In this document: positions 1 to 10,225 of the stretch, in pieces | Layout of the letters: each line of letters starts with the position of its first letter | Position numbering within the stretch: position 1 is the first letter of the stretch | From: Amyelois transitella | Lineage: Eukaryota; Arthropoda; Insecta; Lepidoptera; Pyralidae | Assembly: GCF_032362555.1 (NCBI RefSeq) | Contig: NC_083522.1 | Location: 6,116,001-6,180,000, forward strand | Direction of reading: 5' to 3' | DNA length: 64,000 bases | Program-made: the position numbers and the translations under genes | The notes under the pieces: model-generated | What the model saw: only the letters and a program-made list of their open reading frames with translations | Told to the model about the DNA's origin: nothing | Databases searched by the model: none

Positions 1-1
1 A

Positions 2-559
2 GTGACCCAGGTTGAAAAATCCCAGGAGCAGGTGGAGTTACTGCACGCGGAAGTGATAAATATGAAGGTTGAGGTGAATGCTAGGGAGCAATGGTTGCGC
101 ATTAACAATGTGGAGGTCAAAGGTATCCCTCAGACCAGTAATGAAAACCTATATACTATTATTCAATCCATAGGGTCGAAAGTTAATTATTGTTTACAAA
201 AACAATTGATTAGTTTCATTACAAGAGTGCCAACCAGAGAGAAAAGCCAGCCGTGTCCAATCATTGTCTCATTTGCCAATCGTTATGTGAAAGAGGACTT
301 TTTAGCCGCGTGCCGAGCGGCTAATAAAGTGAAGTTACTTACATCAGCTGATTTGGAGCTCAGGGGGAATACCAACATTTACGTGAATGATCATTTGACC
401 GTGCAAAATAAGGAACTTCTTCAAAAAACAAAGAAAGTTGCAAAGGAAAAAAATTTTGCTTATACATGGGTCAAACACGCAAAGATATTTCTAAGAAAGA
501 ACGACACGTCTCCGATTATTTGTATAAGATCCGAAGTAGATTTATCAAAAATACATTAG
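2..559 (+). CDS. LINE ORF1 protein, C-terminal part (nucleic-acid-binding, FP-C-like domain)
   Basis: The reading frame is open from the window edge to the stop at 557-559 (185 residues seen), so the true start is upstream. The first ~35 residues are a Glu/Gln/Val-rich heptad-like stretch ending in 'REQWLRINNVEVKGIP', as in coiled coils that assemble ORF1 proteins. The rest (about 35-180) resembles the C-terminal domain shared by lepidopteran LINE ORF1 proteins and the baculovirus FP protein: the 'NNVEVKGIP' opening, 'ITRVPTR', 'PIIVSFANRYVKEDFL', 'IYVNDHLTVQNKELL' and a final 'FAYTWVKHAKIFLRK'. Such proteins are thought to coat the LINE RNA. The domain assignment is from memory of the family; no search was run. 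Confidence 0.72.
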   Translation: MTQVEKSQEQVELLHAEVINMKVEVNAREQWLRINNVEVKGIPQTSNENLYTIIQSIGSKVNYCLQKQLISFITRVPTREKSQPCPIIVSFANRYVKEDFLAACRAANKVKLLTSADLELRGNTNIYVNDHLTVQNKELLQKTKKVAKEKNFAYTWVKHAKIFLRKNDTSPIICIRSEVDLSKIH

Positions 560-953
560 TATTGTATATCTATTCATACTTATTTTATAGTCTTGTGGTA
601 AGATGTGTCTTTCTCAGTATTTATAATTGTGCTACCGATGACGCTTTTTATTACGTAATGTGCTGCGACCTACGGGCAGGTAGTGACTCGCGACAGTTGT
701 TTATGATGTTTTGCTACTTAATGCAATTTCGTTTTTATCCTATCTTAACATATATCTATTTCAGCTTATCGCTTAATGGGGTATTTGTGAGTGCGTTCAT
801 TGTATTTTTCTTTATAGTATTGCAATACTTAATTTATAATTACTTAACTTTTATCAATGTGCGAAAGTTACACAGTGCGCTAATTTTATATTTATATTAT
901 TATTTTTGTGCACATATGATTTATTTAAAATTATTCTATTTAGTTTTTGTTAA
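560..953 (+). other. Inter-ORF spacer of the LINE
   Basis: About 0.4 kb of T-rich sequence lies between the ORF1 stop and the open frame of ORF2. An overlapping ORF (466-969) translates into a Phe/Tyr/Leu-rich string with no recognisable domain and is probably fortuitous. The spacer may carry signals for translating ORF2; this is inference. Confidence 0.5.
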
Positions 954-3839
954 AGCTTCCAAGTGTTAAGTCTAGATATATATCACCAAAATACCAGAGG
1001 TCTACGCGGTAAGTCAAACGAGTTTTCAAGAAATGTTTGCCTGAATAACTATGGTTTGATATCAATTACTGAGTCATGGCTTTTGGATAGCATCTCCAGC
1101 AGTGAATTATTTGATGAGCGGTATCTGGTTTTCCGACGAGATAGAAATTATGAGCGTACCCAGCAGAAATATGGCGGCGGTGTGATGATGGCTGTCAGGC
1201 GAGACCTCAATGTGATTAGCCGGCCGGAGTGGGGTAGTTCTGCGGAAGATTTGTGGCTTACCGTCTTATTGAATTGTAAGGGAACTGCGCCTATAAAAAT
1301 TCATATATGTACGGTTTATTTAATAGATGAGAAGAGTGGTAATTCTTATAGTAGTCAATTACTTAATTTTTTAAATTCATTAAGTGACTTGGTCGCATCT
1401 CATCCGTCAGATAAATTTTTAGTAATGGGTGACTTTAACTTTAGTGATGATATTCATTGGGTTACATCAAACGATAATATTTATTTAAAACCGCATAGGT
1501 ACTCTAAAGAATACATACTTAATTTTCTCGATATTATGCACCAATGCAGTTTAAATCAGTATAATGGTGAGCCCAATAAAAATAATCGCATGTTAGACCT
1601 AGTTCTTTGTAACCACGATCTCAACGTCACTGGTTGCTCTGATCCCTTAGTGAAGGAAGATGGTAACCATAAAGCCTTGTATATCGAGGCCCGATATACG
1701 GACGCTGCACTGTTAAATGAAAAAGCAAATGTTAGTAAATATTTATATCATAAGGCAAATTATTCTGCTATTATTGATGAGATAGGCAATTTTGACTGGG
1801 ACCTGCGCTTACAAGATGAATGTATTGATAAGGCGGTTGAAACTTTTTATGCCATATTGTATGAAATTCGTGATAGACATGTTCCTTGTAGGTTAATTAG
1901 ATCTAATTCACATCCACCCTGGTTTAGCGATGTACTAAAAAAAATTTTGAAAGAAAAATATAAATATCATTGTAAATTTAAAAAATATGGTAACTATTCT
2001 GATTATCATTCATTTGCCATTCTTCGTACTAGAGCTAAAAATATTGAAAGACAGTGTTATCATGATTACATTAACAGGCTGGAATCGTCCATCTCTCAGA
2101 ATCCGAAAGTATTCTGGTCATTTGTTAAATCTAAAAGGGAATCTAATGCTTATCCAAATTCTTTACACTTTAAAAATGAGACTGCTACTACAGGTGAGGA
2201 TATAAGTAATTTGTTTGCCACCTATTTTCATTCCACATTTGTTGAAAGTCAGAATTTTAGTTCGAATTCTCCGCCGCCTGCGTCTCAGTTCATAAATGAC
2301 ATTTCTTCTATTTTTATTTGTCCATCTAAATTAGAACTTCTTCTTGAATCACTGGATTTATCTAAAGCAGGAGGTCCCGATAGGATACCACCTTTGTTTA
2401 TCGTTAAATGTGCGAAGGTCCTAGTGAAACCATTATGTATACTTTATCAAAGGTCAATTAGTCAAGGTGTTGTGCCTAAGATTTGGAAATCAGCATTCGT
2501 AACGCCAGTTCTCAAAAAAGGTGATAGGTCTGATGTAGAAAACTACCGTCCTATTTCTAAATTATGTTTGTTCGCAAAGGTTTTTGAAAGGATTGTTTAC
2601 GATGAAGTCTATGCCGCTATTCGAAGCATACTTGATGAGAATCAGCATGGCTTTCTACGGGATCGCTCTGTAACTTCTAATCTTATTTTAGCAAATGATT
2701 ATATCAGTGATTCTATGGATAAAGGGGCCCAAGTTGATGTCATATACACTGACTACCAGAAATGCTTTGACCGCATCGACCACACTATCTTGCTTCAGAA
2801 ACTTATTGCTGCTGGTGTGCATGGTGATTTGTATCGCTGGTTTGCCTCTTATATTGAAAACCGTAGTCAGGCAGTGGTTCTGAATGGATTTACATCCAAT
2901 TGGCTATCTATTCCGTCAGGTGTACCACAGGGGTCAATATTGGGACCTTTACTTTTTGTCATATTTATATTAGACATAAAATTGGCTTTCAAGCATTCTA
3001 AAATTATATTATTTGCTGACGATATGAAAATTCTTAAATCAATTGAGGATATTTCCGATGCTGTTGAGTTACAGCAAGATCTTTCTACGTTTGAAAGTTA
3101 TTGTATTCAAAATAGGCTCAATCTGAATGTCACCAAGTGTTTCAGTATGACATTTTCTCGCAAATTAAACAATGTACATTTTCAATATAAACTGCAGGGT
3201 CAAATGCTTTCTAGGGTGAACCATATCAGGGATTTAGGAGTCATACATGATCACAAACTTATATTTGATAAACATATAGACCATATAGTCAGTAGAGCTT
3301 CTAAGACATTGGGTTTCATTATGAGGATGTCTAAAGATTTCAAAACTATTAAATCCATAAAAATATTATATTGTGCGTATGTAAGAAGCCTCTTAGAATA
3401 TTCTTCGCAAGTGTGGAACCCACGATACCAGGTTTATACCGCGCGTATTGAAAACATTCAAAAAAGATTTCTGCGTTTTCTAGATTTTAAGGCTAAAGTT
3501 AAATGTAATAGTTATGACGAGCGCTGTCACAAATATCATATTTTGCCCTTAAGCCTGCGGCGTGAAATAAGTGATGTCTGTTATTTAAGTAAGATTGCAA
3601 AGGGTTCAGTTGACTGTCCTGAGTTGCTAAGTAAGCTTTACTTATGTACTAACTTACTGAGATTCCGTAGTCGTCCAATCTTATATTTACCTTTTGTTGA
3701 TACAAAGTATAGGAAAAATGCTTTTCTTATACGTGGCTGTGGCACATTTATTAAGTATATTGATAAATTTGATTTTGATCTATTTAATACCTCTTCTTCT
3801 AGTATAAAGCGTACGGTAGCAAACTCTTATTTCTCTTAG
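954..3839 (+). CDS. LINE ORF2: AP endonuclease + reverse transcriptase
   Basis: One uninterrupted frame from the stop at 951-953 to the stop at 3837-3839, about 960 residues. N-terminal APE-type endonuclease: 'YHQNTRGLRGK', 'ITESWL' (catalytic Glu), 'VMGDFN' (Asp/Asn), 'NRMLDLVLC' and 'DGNHKALY' (the usual SDH reads GNH). Reverse transcriptase: 'NYRPISKL', motif A 'YTDYQKCFDRIDH', motif B 'SGVPQGSILGPLLF' and motif C 'LFADDMKIL' with the FADD catalytic pair. The C-terminal 'YVRSLLEYSSQVWNP' block is typical of jockey/CR1-type elements. The first in-frame codons include GTG at 963 but no ATG before the endonuclease motif. Translation may therefore start by reinitiation or a non-AUG codon, or an ATG may have been lost. 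It would nick target DNA and copy the LINE RNA in the nucleus. Confidence 0.93.
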   Translation, partial: SFQVLSLDIYHQNTRGLRGKSNEFSRNVCLNNYGLISITESWLLDSISSSELFDERYLVFRRDRNYERTQQKYGGGVMMAVRRDLNVISRPEWGSSAEDLWLTVLLNCKGTAPIKIHICTVYLIDEKSGNSYSSQLLNFLNSLSDLVASHPSDKFLVMGDFNFSDDIHWVTSNDNIYLKPHRYSKEYILNFLDIMHQCSLNQYNGEPNKNNRMLDLVLCNHDLNVTGCSDPLVKEDGNHKALYIEARYTDAALLNEKANVSKYLYHKANYSAIIDEIGNFDWDLRLQDECIDKAVETFYAILYEIRDRHVPCRLIRSNSHPPWFSDVLKKILKEKYKYHCKFKKYGNYSDYHSFAILRTRAKNIERQCYHDYINRLESSISQNPKVFWSFVKSKRESNAYPNSLHFKNETATTGEDISNLFATYFHSTFVESQNFSSNSPPPASQFINDISSIFICPSKLELLLESLDLSKAGGPDRIPPLFIVKCAKVLVKPLCILYQRSISQGVVPKIWKSAFVTPVLKKGDRSDVENYRPISKLCLFAKVFERIVYDEVYAAIRSILDENQHGFLRDRSVTSNLILANDYISDSMDKGAQVDVIYTDYQKCFDRIDHTILLQKLIAAGVHGDLYRWFASYIENRSQAVVLNGFTSNWLSIPSGVPQGSILGPLLFVIFILDIKLAFKHSKIILFADDMKILKSIEDISDAVELQQDLSTFESYCIQNRLNLNVTKCFSMTFSRKLNNVHFQYKLQGQMLSRVNHIRDLGVIHDHKLIFDKHIDHIVSRASKTLGFIMRMSKDFKTIKSIKILYCAYVRSLLEYSSQVWNPRYQVYTARIENIQKRFLRFLDFKAKVKCNSYDERCHKYHILPLSLRREISDVCYLSKIAKGSVDCPELLSKLYLCTNLLRFRSRPILYLPFVDTKYRKNAFLIRGCGTFIKYIDKFDFDLFNTSSSSIKRTVANSYFS

Positions 3840-4080
3840 TCATATTTTTAGGAGATGTTTTAGTTTAGGTGCTTAATCATGTTTTTGTATCTTTTTGTAT
3901 GTTGTGCAGAAGTGTAATTTCTTTCATGTCTGTTTATTTTTGAAACGAGCTTTTGTTATTTCTTTTCAATCTATGAAGATCAATTATCGGCATTTAAATA
4001 ATAAGTTTTTCTTTTATACCTGTACTGTAAAGCTGTTAATCTTCTGAATAAATAAAATAAAAAATAAAAATAAAATAAAC
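3840..4080 (+). other. LINE 3' UTR and A-rich tail
   Basis: Non-coding T-rich sequence follows the ORF2 stop and ends in 'GAATAAATAAAATAAAA' and further AATAA units up to about 4078. This acts both as polyadenylation signal and as the simple-repeat tail expected at a LINE insertion. Confidence 0.7.
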
Positions 4081-5287
4081 TCTAAGTAGTTCAATTTACC
4101 TTTAACAAGCAAGTAACCAAAACACTATGACGTCTTGTAAGGGCGGGAACATCAATCAAAACATACTTCGTATCGAGTCTAAAAATAAGAATATATAACT
4201 TGAGCGATCCAAATGGAGTCGTGAAATATCCAAGTGCATTATCCTTGGTCTCCGAAGGATATCGATCAGCAAACATCCTCAGATAGAAGTAGCCAGGTGT
4301 CCCCTGCAAATACCCCGCCAGTTTGCCTCGAGCTACCCTCAAGGGCGTAGCTAGAGTTGTGCACAAGGCCCTCCCTTTAGGGGCTGAGTTCTTAAGATAA
4401 CTAAATCTACCGTCCTTTGCCTTCCTTAAGTTTTTATTAAACATATCGTTTATTGTCATTTTACTAAAAGTTAAAACATCTCCTACAACCCACGTTCTTA
4501 ACTGACCTTTTATAACTCACCAATTTTATTGATGATCATGATCACATCTTGTATATTTAATTAAACATTTTACAAAGCGAACTTCGAAAACCACTTATCA
4601 TTTTCATGAGCGTAGTCATGAAAATTATAGTTTAACAGCTACCAATAGCTTTAAAGGGGGCCCTACCTGCCTAGACCTCGCTACGCCCGTGGCTGCCCTA
4701 CGTCAAAATGACGGAAATCCCATATTGGGTGGGTACTCCGGGGACGGAAGCGCGATTTTATAAGTTAAGGGATTTGTGTCAATATTTTACTAGGACACCG
4801 TATGCCTAAATGGCTACGTCTCCGTCGCCTTCTGTGCACGAAACTTTATTAATTTGAGAATATCGCATTGTAATCGCGGAGTTACCAACAAGTCTAAGTA
4901 AGTATTTTTGTAAGCTTCCCTGTTCGAAATTCATAAGTGTATCAAGATTTATGGAATACATTTTAACGCTTCACTTCACGGACAAGAAAAATACGAAAAT
5001 ATGATCCGGATTTCAAGTTAACTGAGAAGTTATTTTCGAGTGTTGCGACATCTTGTGATAGGCATTACTTACATCGAGTTTTTCTTTGTACACATTTTAA
5101 TTGGATTGAGTATAGTATTATATCTCTTTTACTGGACAAATATATAAAGTAATAAAGTAATTAAATATAAGTAAGTAAAATATTTGTACTAATTTATATG
5201 AAGTAAGTATTATGTAATTACCTATAGTGTGGAAAATTAAAATGTGATGTCGGATATCTTGATTGTTATTATTTATCCTAAAGTCAA
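4081..5287. other. Non-coding sequence, no gene seen
   Basis: AT-rich DNA. A 122-codon open frame on the - strand (4091-4459) shows no recognisable domain and no splice context. The block around 4300-4390 and 4650-4700 is GC-richer ('CTAGCTACGCCC'-type words), possibly old repeat DNA. Confidence 0.4.
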
Positions 5288-5412
5288 AGTGGTCGGCTAG
5301 TTATATCAGAAATAACTCTATTAATATAATCTAATTGTATCCGTAATAACTCTATTTTATATTTAAGGAATATTTAAGTCGCTTCGCCAAAGCTTTATCC
5401 TAGCCGACCACT
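5288..5412. mobile_element. 125-bp MITE-like element with perfect 13-bp terminal inverted repeats
   Basis: The left end 'AGTGGTCGGCTAG' (5288-5300) is the exact reverse complement of the right end 'CTAGCCGACCACT' (5400-5412). About 99 AT-rich bases lie between, including a repeated 'AATAACTCTATT' word. Both flanks show CAA directly outside the arms (5285-5287 and 5413-5415), a possible 3-bp target duplication. No coding capacity. The superfamily is not identifiable. Confidence 0.6.
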
Positions 5413-8400
5413 CAATCTTTTTGGTACAAACTCTTATTATTTTCTTTCTCGTTTTCGTCTCTTTATCCTCTTTTTTCAAGCCTTAAAGAAGATTAGGACG
5501 AAATAATAATTACAAAACAATGTAACATATAACTTTGGCAGGCGCGCACCTGCTCGCTTTACGTATTTATGGATCGCTGTAAATACGAGGGTAGTGGTTA
5601 ATTAAATATGTTAGGGTGCTCTAAGACAAAGAAATCGAGGCTCTGTATACCCCGAGGCGGGTGTCGCATACAGGGTGCTGGTGTTGCTGGTATCTAGGTT
5701 AAATAATTATCTTTTGTAATAAAATGCTACGGCCCAGTCCTGTCTTTTGCGTTACGTCGTTAATATAACGTGTAATATAAGAAATTGATTTTATTTTTTA
5801 TAGAGCATGTTTTTTGTTATAAGTAGGTATGTTATTCAAAAACCCTTGATGATAAATTGGCACAGTAATTACTTTAATCCAAATATAGTCGATATTTTGT
5901 CTGTTAAACAATTCAATGAATTAGTCGTTACTTTGCTATTTTTACCGTCCTACATAATACCCACTTCTATAGTTAGTTATTCCAATTTATTTAATCGTAA
6001 CACTACAATAAAGTAGCTACTAAACATTTTATCAATTTTCTCACGATCCAAGTTACGCTTTAATCCTGTCAATTTGCGACTCCAGTGCACTTCCAAATTA
6101 GACGACTTAAAATGGCCGTTTATAAGGCTTTGATCACCCTATAGCGGGAGACGGAACGAAGTTAACTCCGCAACCGCACTGGGCTTACTTCTTAAATTAT
6201 TCTCCAAAAGATTTTCTAATTTGCGCGTCTGAGACTGCTTTTACGAGGAAGCGGCGGCCGCAAACACATGGTTCCGTACCATCGACGTAAGCACCTATTA
6301 TAAGCCTACAGACATACCCTTAGAGTGCCTTATAGATCAGCGTACAAACTCTTGCCTTTTACTGCCTAGACTTGTCATACAAAAATGAGCTTTAACATTC
6401 ATATTTATACGTTCAAATATACCTTAATAAGGGTAAGCATTATTCGGAACGCGTGCGTCCTTTGGGTGATGTCTCGTAATAGGCCGCCGTGATTTTGTCA
6501 AAGGTAAGAAAATTGGTTACGTCAATGGTTAATTTCAGAGGCCGAGATAAATATGTGTTAGATATTATACGGGCTAGGATAAGGATTAGCTGAACGAGCT
6601 TAATTTGATGGCTGCGGTAATTGGGAAAGTTTATCTTAATATATTTTGTTATTTTATTTTAACTGCCAAACTCAGCAGTGTAATTTAAAATCTTTTTAAA
6701 TAAATGTCACTTTGAACCTAAACTCACAAATTCCTGAAATGTGATGCTAAGTGAAGTTAGTGGTCTTCCTCAAACTAGAAAAATGTTGAGAGGGCTATGT
6801 AATAACGCTTTATTAAATATTTTATTAAATAATATACGTATCTACTTACTATTTTTCTTTCCCTTGCTTCAAAGCTCAAATTCGATACAATAAAGAATGT
6901 AGCTCAGAAAATATAATGAAAATGACTTTACTGAAAATAAAAGTATAATAACGAACTCTAAGAAAGTAAATTGATATTTTAAGACTCGATTATATTCCGA
7001 AACCATAGATTCTAAACGAATAACCTGCCATTTATCCGGGCAAAGTAAAAAGTAGACGGTTTTAAAAATTCAAAATTTAATTACATTAGCAATGGCGCAT
7101 CCCGCGGCTCTGCCTGCGACCCAATTTCGGGAACCTTATTTTGCTCACTTAATTTGCCTTATTCGTGTTTGTTCTACGAATGAGCCACGGTGAATTTTTA
7201 TTTTTCTTCCGCGTAAACTTAATTGAGTGAGGGCGAGGGAATAAGAAGAGATGCTATCACTCACGGCACGTTTGAGTGATTGTTGCTATATTATTTTTGA
7301 TTAGTTTTACTGCGAGATGAAACAAATGAACATGAACAAATGAAGTCACATTAATTTCAAGAGGAAAGAGAACTTCTACCCCTTATATCTATCAGCGCAA
7401 ACTTGAATTCAATGCAAATTTAAATTTTTTATCGCAACTAATTAAGATAACATCTTAAAAACACCTTCAATCTCTAATAGCAAGACGAATAAAACAGTTA
7501 AGGTACCAGCAATTGCAATCTTGTCCTGCAACAGTGTCCCCCACCCTTCCTATAAACATTTATTGTCGCTGTACATCTCACTAACTTCACTTTTACAGGG
7601 TTTTATGTCCGAAAAATTTACGCTCACAGCGTTCCTGTGGCCTTTATTGCGAAGCCGGTATGCCGCGGGCGCACTGTAATTGAATGTAATTTCGTTAGCT
7701 CTCGCTTACTGCTGTAAAATAAAATTTTACCGCGTATTTATTGTCACGAACAATATCTTGAGATCTCTACACACTCATAACATCCCTAATAACTAATAAA
7801 CCCACTGGATTTTTCTACAGCAAAATAACGGTCCTTAAATTTATTGACTAACATTTTATTCGCTATAAAATATAACGGGCTGTAACTCAGTGTAATGCAA
7901 GTTTAATTAATTTGTACGATGTTTACAGATGGGAACAGTTAAATCAATTATTCAGTTTGGTGCCTAAAATACCCTTCTGACAAAATAAACACCTCCCGAG
8001 CCTCGGGGATCGCGTCGAGGATAAAAAGATAACGCTCCTTGAGAATTTCTTCGAACGTTTGAAGGAGCCGCGGCATATTCTATAAATGAAGCAGCAAAAT
8101 AAATTAAGACATTTTTTTTCAGCCCGCGTAAAAAGGAAAGTCCCCTTGTAATGCAACACTAGACTACATAAGGAACCTAAATACATATTTCTAATCCAAT
8201 GATTTGAGCTGTGCAATGATATCTAAGTCAATCAGTAACTCAGACACTGACTCTTATACGTATTTATTTAAAATAATAGATTGATGTAATTAAAGTAAAT
8301 AAAATAAGGAACGTCGGCCATGTACCAATGAATATTTTCTATGTTATGCACGTTAGTATAAATACTAACTGATGCTCTTACGGTGACGGAAAACTCTCAT

Positions 8401-8514
8401 TCCTGCACATTGACGCAACTGAATGTGTAACCATGATTCGGGTAAGGTTCCCCTGCAAAACGGTTTCGGACGGAGGTCAAATTAATGAGAGTCGCTTTGT
8501 ATGAAAACCAGAAT
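5413..8514. other. Non-coding sequence with short GC-richer blocks
   Basis: No exon could be supported. Two GC/CpG-richer stretches stand out in the AT background, about 7085-7290 and 7590-7700 ('GCCGGTATGCCGCGGGCGC'). They could be conserved regulatory DNA, but nothing in the sequence proves it. Confidence 0.35.
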
Positions 8515-8615
8515 CAACTAATCCAGGATCCATGGTCAAATAGGCGTACTCCGGACTCCTTCCAAAGAGGTGAGAATGTTACCGGGAGTAACGCCAGGAG
8601 GAACAAAGGAAGGTC
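8515..8615 (+). repeat. Dispersed repeat, 'CATGGTCAAA-GGCG' family, copy 1
   Basis: Contains 'CCATGGTCAAATAGGCG', 'GAGGTGAGAATG' and 'TAACGCCAGGAGGAA'. These occur in the same order at 13915-14005 and, inverted, at 27315-27420, so this is an interspersed element rather than unique DNA. Class unknown; probably a SINE or MITE remnant. Confidence 0.5.
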
Positions 8616-9009
8616 ATTATAGGAAAAACTATTCGACATCTCGTATAGCCGTAACACGGTAATAAGGCTTTTAAAATGCGGCCATACGTTATGTGAACGA
8701 GCGAAGGATATTTATTTGCTCGTTGTAATAATCCAATTTTGTATTGATATTATTTTTGATATAAAATGAGCAGGTATATTTCATTTATGTATTATTGCAG
8801 CCATAACAGTTATTGTATGTTTGAATTAATATAAAAATTGTGTTACTCGTAACTTCTGTCTTTTTCCTCTTCTACTAGTACTTCCCCGTTACAAATGAAT
8901 GAAAGTCCATAAAACGATTTTACTGAGAAAAACTATCATTCCAAATCCAAAAAAATATTGGAGTCCTCTTTTTTTATATCTTTCGCATTTTTCTTTTAAT
9001 GTTGAGATT

Positions 9010-9125
9010 GTTGATTCTTGAGTTAGTATCTCGTAACACAAGTCTCGAACTTACTTCGAGGCCAACTCAATCTATGTAATCTGTCCCGTATATATATATT
9101 TATTTAATTATTTATTTTATTTAAT
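9010..9125 (+). repeat. LINE/SINE 3' end with self-complementary stem, copy 1
   Basis: 'GAGTTAGTATCTCGTAACAC', then 'CCAACTCAATCTATGTAAT' and a 'CCCGTATATAT-TTATTTA' simple tail. The same series recurs at 55764-55845 and more weakly near 44540. The GAGTTAG and CTAACTC-like segments can pair into a 3' stem-loop, as in the 3' ends of some LINEs. Confidence 0.5.
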
Positions 9126-10101
9126 GGATAGAACGCAAAAATGGAAATCACAGCCTAATCAACTACCAAATATTTAATAGGATAGACTAATTATTCGGAC
9201 AACTATTGGAATGTAGTCTATTGCACAGCTAGGTATGCGGGAATTTCACGTGATAATGTGTATGTTAGATTTAGGTAATCCATAATAATATATACTTATA
9301 TAATAAAAAGAAAAAGCTTTAATTTTTATTTGTGAAGTAATCATAGTTGATACACAATTTCCTTAGTTGATACGTCGTTGTTAATATAGACTAAACCTGC
9401 AGAGAACATAGATTCTCTCTTCAGAAGCGATGCCCATGGAAAATCTAATTCCGAAAAACAGTAATTTATTATTTATACTTTAAAAAAAATATTCTACAAA
9501 ACGTTCCATATTTAAATTACTAAATATTTATTTACTTTTTTACACTAATATATAATAAAACCCTCCATACTTTCATGTATCTAATAGTTAAATAAAATGT
9601 TGTAACCTCATCACTAACGAAATCATAAATATTCTTCACGCGTACAGTCAGTACAATATTTCATCTCATCATTATTTCGCATTACTTTGACTCTTCACTT
9701 GGGTTTGAGGGCCCGTCGTCATGGCAACACCAACCTCTCGGATTTGCCGAAAATGCGACTGAAGCACAGATTATCCTGTTTTAATGTAATGCGCTGGCGG
9801 CATGCGGCATCCTAAACTTGTCAAGGTAAATAGTTTAAGTTCAGAGTTACGGTACAAAGTCAGCGAGTCGTATACGCATGTTGTAAGTTTGAATATCGAT
9901 TTTGATGGTTACGGTTATGTTAATTTAGTTAGGTAACCTGCCAGAAACATTTGTTTTATTTTATGTCAATATCCATATTACCATTTAAACATAATCCATT
10001 TATAATCTTTAATCAATTTAAAAAAAATAGACTTTTATGCAGAAAGAACTTAATGCATGCATGAAACATGAAGCTCTTCTTAAAATGGTAGAAAATTCTA
10101 T
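9126..10101. other. Non-coding AT-rich sequence, no gene seen
   Basis: No ORF with domain content and no repeat beyond AT-rich simple sequence. Confidence 0.4.
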
Positions 10102-10225
10102 ACACATACATAAATCACGCCTCTTTCTCGGATGCAGAGAAGCAGAGACTCTTTCTACTTGCCACGATTACTGCATACTTTTTTCGCTCCATCCACGTAA
10201 CTATCATTACACGTTATTGTATTCT
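10102..10225 (-). repeat. RTE LINE 3'-end fragment
   Basis: On the + strand it reads 'ACATACATAAATCACGCCTC', then 'TTGCCACGATTACTGCATAC' and 'TTTTTTCGCTCCATCCACGT'. This is the same succession as the 3' end of the RTE element at 59932-60060, in the same orientation. It is a short dead copy, truncated 5' and diverged. Confidence 0.65.

Larger units (their letters stand above)
1..4080 (+). mobile_element. Non-LTR retrotransposon (LINE), 3' part, jockey/CR1-like group
   Basis: The element enters from the left window edge with the end of ORF1, has a non-coding spacer of about 0.4 kb, a 2.9-kb ORF2 with endonuclease and reverse transcriptase, a 3' UTR of about 200 bases, and an A-rich tail of AATAAA/AATAAAA units (about 4048-4078). 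The tail and the lack of LTRs indicate target-primed retrotransposition. ORF2 has no stop or frameshift, so the insertion is probably young. Clade assignment (jockey/CR1/Daphne-like) is by motif impression only. The 5' end and target-site duplication cannot be checked because the start lies outside the window. Confidence 0.9.

Noticed and set aside
466..969. 167-codon open frame between LINE ORF1 and ORF2
   Set aside because: Low-complexity Phe/Tyr/Leu string in T-rich DNA, overlaps ORF1 out of frame and has no domain; best read as spacer.
4091..4459. 122-codon - strand open frame next to the LINE tail
   Set aside because: No recognisable domain, signal peptide or splice context; could be repeat-derived.
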